Shown piece by piece: positions 7,566-10,898 of a DNA stretch of 10,898 bases; the first letter of the stretch is position 1, and each line of letters begins with the position of its first letter. Below the pieces are notes generated by a model. It was not told the origin of the DNA, ran no database searches, and saw only the letters and a list, made by a program, of their open reading frames with translations. The DNA lies in contig JANWJM010000011.1 in the NCBI GenBank assembly GCA_025449475.1, positions 1 through 10,898 on the forward strand, given 5' to 3'. Origin of the DNA: Thermoactinomycetaceae bacterium (GTDB lineage: Bacteria; Bacillota; Bacilli; Thermoactinomycetales; Thermoactinomycetaceae). The position numbers and the translations under genes are program-made.

Positions 7566-8741
7566 ATGACCACGAAAAGATACTTATTTGTGATTAGCTC
7601 AATCTTCTTTTTTATCTTTTTTGGATATGGTGCCTTTTTTCCAATGATCGGCATTTTCTTAAAAGAAAAGCAGTTTTCCGGTTTGGAAATGGGCATCATT
7701 ATGTCAATCACCCCATTACTGCTTATTGTTTTTCAACCCATGTGGGGGGTGATTGCTGATTACTTTCAACGACCACGTATCATTCTAGTCTTCACAGCAC
7801 TGATTAGCGCGGGCATCTTGATTTGGATGCCTGAAGTGAGCCAGTTTTCGATCATGTTAACTCTTTTTGTCTTGTTTTCCCTCTTCCAGAGCGCGATTGG
7901 ACCGATATTTGATAATTTTGTTATGAATTACACACAAAAAGTGGGGAAGAGTTATGGAAATTATCGTATGTGGGGGGCTATCAGCTTTGCTCTAGCGGCC
8001 TGGTTAATGGGAAAAGTGGGTGAAAAATGGTCGCTGCACTATTTCTTTTATCTATTTGCTGGAGCGTTGGTGATCGTTGCTTTCTTTGCCTTCAAACTGC
8101 CTAAAGTCTCGCTTCCCCCTGTTCAGCAATCAAATTTACGGAAAGATATAGGTGTGCTGATGCGACTCCCGCCCTATCTGATCTTATTATTAGCCACTTT
8201 TTGTGTATTGGGTCCCATGCTCTCCAACAATAATTTCTTTGGCATCTTTTATCAAACGATTGGAGGAACACTTGCGGGGGTGGGCGTTTGCTTTTTGATT
8301 GGAGCTGGGAGTGAAGCGCCTTTTATGCGAGTTGCAGCAAGCTGGATTAATAAATATGGTCAGCGCTTTGTTTTGCTGGCTTCAGCCGCATTATCCGCTG
8401 TGCAGTACTTTGCATATGCGTTCGCCCCTCCCGTTTCATGGATCCCTTGGATTACCGTTTTACAGGGCTTTTCAATTGGACTGTTTATACCAGCATCCTT
8501 ACAAGTTGCTCAGCAATTCGCACCACCTTCTGTACAGAATACAGCAGTTGCGATTTATACCGCGATGCAATCGGGCGGAAACTGGTTCTTTATTTTTTTT
8601 GGTGGGATCTTATTGGATTACTTTCCGATTACTTCCGTCTATTGGTTTTTTGCCAGTTTTACAGTATTGGGGATTCTCTTTATCCTGCTACAATATTCAC
8701 TACAACAGAAAAAAATGGGCGAATGGGGGATTCATGAGTAA
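7566..8741 (+). CDS. MFS permease (LacY/nucleoside-symporter-like, MFS_1_like)
   Basis: A 391-residue cytoplasmic membrane transporter with about 12 hydrophobic segments in two halves. The loop after the second segment, GVIADYFQRPR (61-71), is the MFS motif A. YGNYRMWGAISF (130-141) is typical of the branch that includes the YwbF/HcaT-type and LacY-like permeases. A hydrophilic stretch around 175-195 marks the central loop between halves. Solutes in this branch include sugars, nucleosides and aromatic acids, so the substrate cannot be read from the sequence. The lipoprotein dehydrogenase gene follows after 39 bases with no terminator between, suggesting an operon and perhaps a sugar substrate. 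The ATG at 7566 is the only good start; the ribosome binding site is weakly placed. Uptake by proton symport is inferred. Confidence 0.9.
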   Translation: MTTKRYLFVISSIFFFIFFGYGAFFPMIGIFLKEKQFSGLEMGIIMSITPLLLIVFQPMWGVIADYFQRPRIILVFTALISAGILIWMPEVSQFSIMLTLFVLFSLFQSAIGPIFDNFVMNYTQKVGKSYGNYRMWGAISFALAAWLMGKVGEKWSLHYFFYLFAGALVIVAFFAFKLPKVSLPPVQQSNLRKDIGVLMRLPPYLILLLATFCVLGPMLSNNNFFGIFYQTIGGTLAGVGVCFLIGAGSEAPFMRVAASWINKYGQRFVLLASAALSAVQYFAYAFAPPVSWIPWITVLQGFSIGLFIPASLQVAQQFAPPSVQNTAVAIYTAMQSGGNWFFIFFGGILLDYFPITSVYWFFASFTVLGILFILLQYSLQQKKMGEWGIHE

Positions 8742-8766
8742 AAAAATCAAACGAGATCCTTTATAA
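8734..8766 (+). CDS. Possible 10-residue peptide between MFS and dehydrogenase genes
   Basis: ATG at 8734 overlaps the MFS stop codon region in another frame and encodes MSKKIKRDPL followed by TAA. GGGGGA lies four bases upstream. It ends 14 bases before the dehydrogenase start, next to that gene's ribosome binding site, so it could couple translation of the two genes. A chance frame is at least as likely. Confidence 0.15.
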   Translation: MSKKIKRDPL

Positions 8767-8780
8767 GGGAGGTCAAGATA

Positions 8781-9905
8781 ATGCCAAGAGTGAACGGGTT
8801 GGTTATCATTCTTACCATGTTTATTATGATGGTTGCATGTACATCGCAGACTGAGCAAGTGAAGAATCTACCAGAAGATGAGGAATCGCTTCCCTATCAA
8901 TTAGAGAACTTAGCAACAGGGTTAGATGTACCATGGGAGATGGATTTTGCACCCGATGGCAGGATCTTTTTTACCGAGCGATCAGGGAAGGTTCGTGTGA
9001 TTCAACAGGGTCAGCTCGTGGAAAAGCCAGTCATCTCGTTTGAAAAACCCTTTATCAGTGAAGGTGAAGGGGGTCTGTTGGGGCTCGCGCTTGATCCAGA
9101 CTTCGCCAAGAATCATTATCTATATGTCTATCAAACGTATGAAGAGAAGGGAGAACGGAAAAATCGTGTCTTGCGCTTGATAGAGGATCAAAACCAGGCC
9201 AAAATTGATCGAGTGTTAATCGATCAGCTTCCAGGTGCAAGCAATCATAACGGGGGAAGAATCAAGATCGGTCCTGACCGTATGCTCTATATTACGACTG
9301 GTGATCGGTATGATCCTCCTTTGGCGCAAGATCGCAAAAGTTTGGGTGGAAAAATTTTGCGCATTCATCTCGATGGTTCCATCCCGAAAGACAACCCTTT
9401 TCCCAACTCTCCCGTTTATAGCTTCGGACACCGCAATCCACAGGGCTTGGCTTGGCATCCGGTTACCCAACAACTCTACAGTTCCGAGCATGGTCAATCG
9501 GCACACGATGAGATCAATCTGATCAAACCCGGTCAGAATTATGGCTGGCCCTTGATCCAAGGCAGTCAGTCAGCCCCCAATTTGCAAACTCCTCTATTGC
9601 ATAGTGGGTATCAGACCTGGGCTCCTTCTGGGATGACCTTTGTCCATTCAGGACCTTGGAAACATCACTTGCTAGTGGCAACATTGCGCGGGGAGCGCCT
9701 GTTGAAAATTCGCCTAAAAGGAGCTGCATATGATCAAGTGGAGTCTGTCGAAGAATGGTGGGCTGAAGAATTTGGTCGCATTCGCAATGTGTATCAAGGA
9801 CCGGATGGCTCTCTCTATTTGATGACAAACAATCGCGATGGTCGTGGAACACTGAAAAAGGAAGATGACCGAATTATTCGGTTAAAACCGCGAAATAACC
9901 ACTGA
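8781..9905 (+). CDS. PQQ-dependent sugar dehydrogenase-like lipoprotein (YliI/GSDH family)
   Basis: A 374-residue six-bladed beta-propeller of the soluble glucose/sorbosone dehydrogenase family, which oxidises aldose sugars with pyrroloquinoline quinone. The signal peptide ends in MVAC (17-20), a lipobox, so C20 should be lipidated and the enzyme anchored outside the membrane. Family motifs are in order: WEMDFAPDGRIFFTER (52-67), EGGLLGLALDP (97-107), the catalytic-histidine motif NHNGGR (155-160), GHRNPQG (216-222), EHG (236-238), DEIN (243-246), GQNYGWP (251-257), WAPSGM (280-285) and GRIRNVYQGPDG (332-343). The start has AAGGGAGGT (8765-8773). It is probably co-transcribed with the MFS permease and ends at a terminator. 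PQQ could be made or scavenged; no pqq genes are visible. The actual sugar and electron acceptor are unknown. Confidence 0.92.
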   Translation: MPRVNGLVIILTMFIMMVACTSQTEQVKNLPEDEESLPYQLENLATGLDVPWEMDFAPDGRIFFTERSGKVRVIQQGQLVEKPVISFEKPFISEGEGGLLGLALDPDFAKNHYLYVYQTYEEKGERKNRVLRLIEDQNQAKIDRVLIDQLPGASNHNGGRIKIGPDRMLYITTGDRYDPPLAQDRKSLGGKILRIHLDGSIPKDNPFPNSPVYSFGHRNPQGLAWHPVTQQLYSSEHGQSAHDEINLIKPGQNYGWPLIQGSQSAPNLQTPLLHSGYQTWAPSGMTFVHSGPWKHHLLVATLRGERLLKIRLKGAAYDQVESVEEWWAEEFGRIRNVYQGPDGSLYLMTNNRDGRGTLKKEDDRIIRLKPRNNH

Positions 9906-9918
9906 AAGTGATATAAAG

Positions 9919-9945
9919 AAAAAAGCCCTCTGACAGGGCTTTTTT
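9919..9945. terminator. Bidirectional terminator
   Basis: GCCCT (9925-9929) pairs with AGGGC (9935-9939) around CTGAC. The stem is extended by six A-T pairs (9919-9924 with 9940-9945). It therefore has a T run on both strands and serves the dehydrogenase gene (plus) and the membrane protein gene (minus). Confidence 0.9.
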
Positions 9946-9966
9946 GAAGATTCATCATCAGAGGCT

Positions 9967-10314
9967 TTACGCATTGATTGAGAAAGCAAGATAAGTAATG
10001 ATTCCAATGATCGGCAAGATGATTCCCCAATATTCTAAACGAATATAAAAGAATGTGTGTCTTGGTTTGACCCGAACATCTTGACCAGTATGCCTATGAA
10101 GACCGACGTGATGTTTCGATGGTTGGTTTATTCTTTTCCCAATGAGCCAAGACAAACTACCCGCAAGCGAAAAGGCTAAAAGATACCATAGATTTGCAAT
10201 AAACGGGACGTTTTCATTGAGACCGAGTAGATCCGACCAAATAAAGATGGTTCCACCAATGCATACGATTAGGATAGGAAATACGATGATACCCCAACCC
10301 GACCAAATAATCAT
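9967..10314 (-). CDS. Small membrane protein with GWG and RHTFFYI-YWG motifs
   Basis: A 115-residue integral membrane protein. Three hydrophobic segments are visible, at about 5-27, 38-59 and 95-112. The N-terminus MIIWSGWG and the segment RHTFFYIRLEYWG (85-97) just before the last helix resemble a widespread uncharacterised family of short membrane proteins whose members begin MIIW-GWG and end with an HTLFFI-YWG-like motif. A His- and basic-rich loop (60-85) lies between helices 2 and 3, with several histidines (H68, H69, H73, H75). No catalytic function is evident. The ATG at 10314 is preferred over one at 10380 because GGGAG lies eight bases upstream and the family starts there. It stands alone, convergent with the dehydrogenase gene. 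Function unknown. Confidence 0.8.
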   Translation of the reverse strand: MIIWSGWGIIVFPILIVCIGGTIFIWSDLLGLNENVPFIANLWYLLAFSLAGSLSWLIGKRINQPSKHHVGLHRHTGQDVRVKPRHTFFYIRLEYWGIILPIIGIITYLAFSINA

Positions 10315-10335
10315 GTGATCAACTCCCAAGAAGTA

Positions 10336-10365
10336 ATAGTAGAAAGGAGTATTGACTCCAATCAA
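10336..10365 (-). promoter_or_regulatory. Putative promoter of the small membrane protein gene
   Basis: The minus strand has TTGATT (10365-10360), 18 bases, then TACTAT (10341-10336). This would give a short leader of roughly 15-20 bases carrying GGGAG. The spacer holds a perfect dyad, GGAGT-N4-ACTCC (10346-10359). Confidence 0.5.
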
Positions 10366-10373
10366 ACGTTGAG

Positions 10374-10401
10374 GATGCAATCTTTCATTGCATCTTTTTT
10401 T
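10374..10401 (+). terminator. Terminator-like hairpin or palindromic operator
   Basis: GATGCAAT (10374-10381) and ATTGCATC (10387-10394) form a perfect 8-base inverted repeat with loop CTTTC, followed by seven T (10395-10401). On the plus strand this is a textbook intrinsic terminator, yet no plus-strand gene lies upstream that would need it. It also sits immediately upstream of the minus-strand -35 box, where a repressor or activator could bind. It overlaps the first ATG of the AT-rich frame. Confidence 0.6.
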
Positions 10402-10623
10402 GTTACATCAAAAATTATAATCCCCAAAAAAAAATTAGCAATAAATAATATTAGTATATTTCTACCTAAAAATTATTTTGTATTTGCAAATATACCATTT
10501 ATTGATGAAATGACAATTCCTACTAGAAAAAGCAATAAAAAAAATCTAAAAAAATTAATTCCAGAAGACACAAAAAATATAAAAGAGCTCGTATTATGGA
10601 ATGTAGTCAATTCCCAATATTAA
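10375..10623 (+). CDS. AT-rich orphan open frame, possibly a 5'-truncated foreign gene
   Basis: The frame from ATG 10375 to TAA 10621-10623 encodes 82 residues, ending KNIKELVLWNVVNSQY. From about 10402 the DNA is very AT-rich, yet this frame stays open, and G is concentrated at first codon positions, both signs of coding. The product is rich in Ile, Lys and Asn, with an amphipathic, Lys-rich C-terminal half. The ATG lies inside a hairpin and has no well-spaced ribosome binding site, so the true start may be missing or internal. The base composition differs sharply from the genes on either side, which suggests transfer. I do not recognise the family. It could be a remnant of a longer gene or non-coding. 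Confidence 0.4.
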   Translation: MQSFIASFFVTSKIIIPKKKLAINNISIFLPKNYFVFANIPFIDEMTIPTRKSNKKNLKKLIPEDTKNIKELVLWNVVNSQY

Positions 10624-10649
10624 TAATTAAGGAAAAGGAGAGTTCATGA

Positions 10650-10898
10650 ATGAACAAGTGGTTAAAAGTTGCTTCTTCCTTAACTGCAGCAGCAGTACTT
10701 GCTTTACCTGCTTCTGTTTCTGCAAGTCCCAATGTAAATGCAAAAGCATTGTTGGATGCAAATGTGAAAGTAACTGGAACGACCATTGAAGTGAATGCAG
10801 GTTTAAATGCCAAAGGATTGGTTGACAGTGGCAATTTGCTAAACAGTGGAGAGTTCCGGATTGTTGATCAAAACGGAAAAGTTCTCTATGCCAAAAAG
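10650..10898 (+). CDS. Secreted protein of unknown function (5' part)
   Basis: The first 83 residues of a gene running off the window. MNKWLKVASSLTAAAVLALPASVSA (1-25) is a classic signal peptide with cleavage after ASVSA. The mature part has two similar segments, NVNAKALLDANV (28-39) and GLNAKGLVDSGNL (51-63), and then a beta-like EFRIVDQNGKVLYAKK. No lipobox or cysteine is seen, so it is probably released or retained by later domains. The ATG at 10650 is chosen over one at 10646 because only this frame gives a signal peptide and stays open; AAAAGGAGAG (10633-10642) is well spaced. Family not recognised from this fragment. Confidence 0.75.
   Translation, partial: MNKWLKVASSLTAAAVLALPASVSASPNVNAKALLDANVKVTGTTIEVNAGLNAKGLVDSGNLLNSGEFRIVDQNGKVLYAKK

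Noticed and set aside
7466..7568. Open stretch ending in a TGA that overlaps the MFS ATG
   Set aside because: No ATG or well-placed alternative start. Two adjacent frames look weakly protein-like, but nothing identifiable supports a gene or pseudogene.
8299..8766. 155-codon plus-strand frame inside the MFS gene
   Set aside because: It is out of frame with a clear MFS permease and has no coding support of its own beyond the last ten codons discussed separately.
10315..10374. Upstream extension of the AT-rich frame to ATG 10315
   Set aside because: This part is antisense to the promoter and leader of the membrane protein gene, has ordinary composition, and would place a terminator hairpin inside the gene.
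10646..10787. Alternative ATG at 10646 giving a Cys/Ser-rich peptide
   Set aside because: The frame stops after about 47 codons, and its cysteines arise from Ala/Val codons of the signal peptide gene read out of frame. The ATG at 10650 gives a proper signal peptide.

Overview
The window looks like a chromosomal stretch from a Gram-positive, low-to-mid GC Bacillota. The grounds are a tRNA-Thr-type T-box leader in front of thrS, strong AAGGAGG-type ribosome binding sites, a HelD-type RNA polymerase-recycling helicase that starts like the Bacillus protein, a sortase-type cell wall sorting signal, and a lipoprotein signal in a sugar dehydrogenase. A spore-forming Bacillales or Thermoactinomycetaceae-like host fits, but that is a guess from style, not a measured assignment.

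Layout, left to right. Bases 1-96 hold the last 31 codons of an unidentified plus-strand gene, followed by a terminator hairpin (115-154) shared with the convergent thrS. Threonyl-tRNA synthetase (minus, 153-2096) is full length and follows a T-box leader (about 2117-2404) with an ACC (Thr) specifier, an antiterminator T-box and a terminator, driven by a clear sigma-A-type promoter (2411-2439). An AT-rich divergent spacer (2440-2639) separates it from a large secreted, wall-anchored protein (plus, 2640-4826). That protein has a signal peptide, a beta-rich region of unknown family, an Asn/Gly then Asp/Lys linker, two tandem ~104-residue repeats and a C-terminal LPQTA sorting signal. A hairpin (4854-4887) sits between it and the convergent helD (minus, 4891-7233; TTG start).

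A 332-base gap then leads to a plus-strand pair: an MFS permease (7566-8741) and, 39 bases later, a lipoprotein of the PQQ-dependent soluble glucose dehydrogenase/YliI class (8781-9905). Their closeness suggests co-transcription and a link between sugar (or related solute) uptake and extracytoplasmic oxidation. A bidirectional terminator (9919-9945) separates them from a convergent 115-residue membrane protein (minus, 9967-10314). The rest is an unusually AT-rich stretch containing an open frame of foreign-looking composition (10375-10623), two perfect dyads around the putative promoter of the membrane protein gene, and finally the 5' end of a secreted protein gene (10650 to the window edge).

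Most of the window is ordinary housekeeping and envelope content. The least explained parts are the wall-anchored repeat protein with its LPxTA signal, and the 10346-10650 junction where normal-composition DNA changes abruptly to AT-rich DNA. I saw no CRISPR array, tRNA, rRNA, insertion sequence or obvious defence system.
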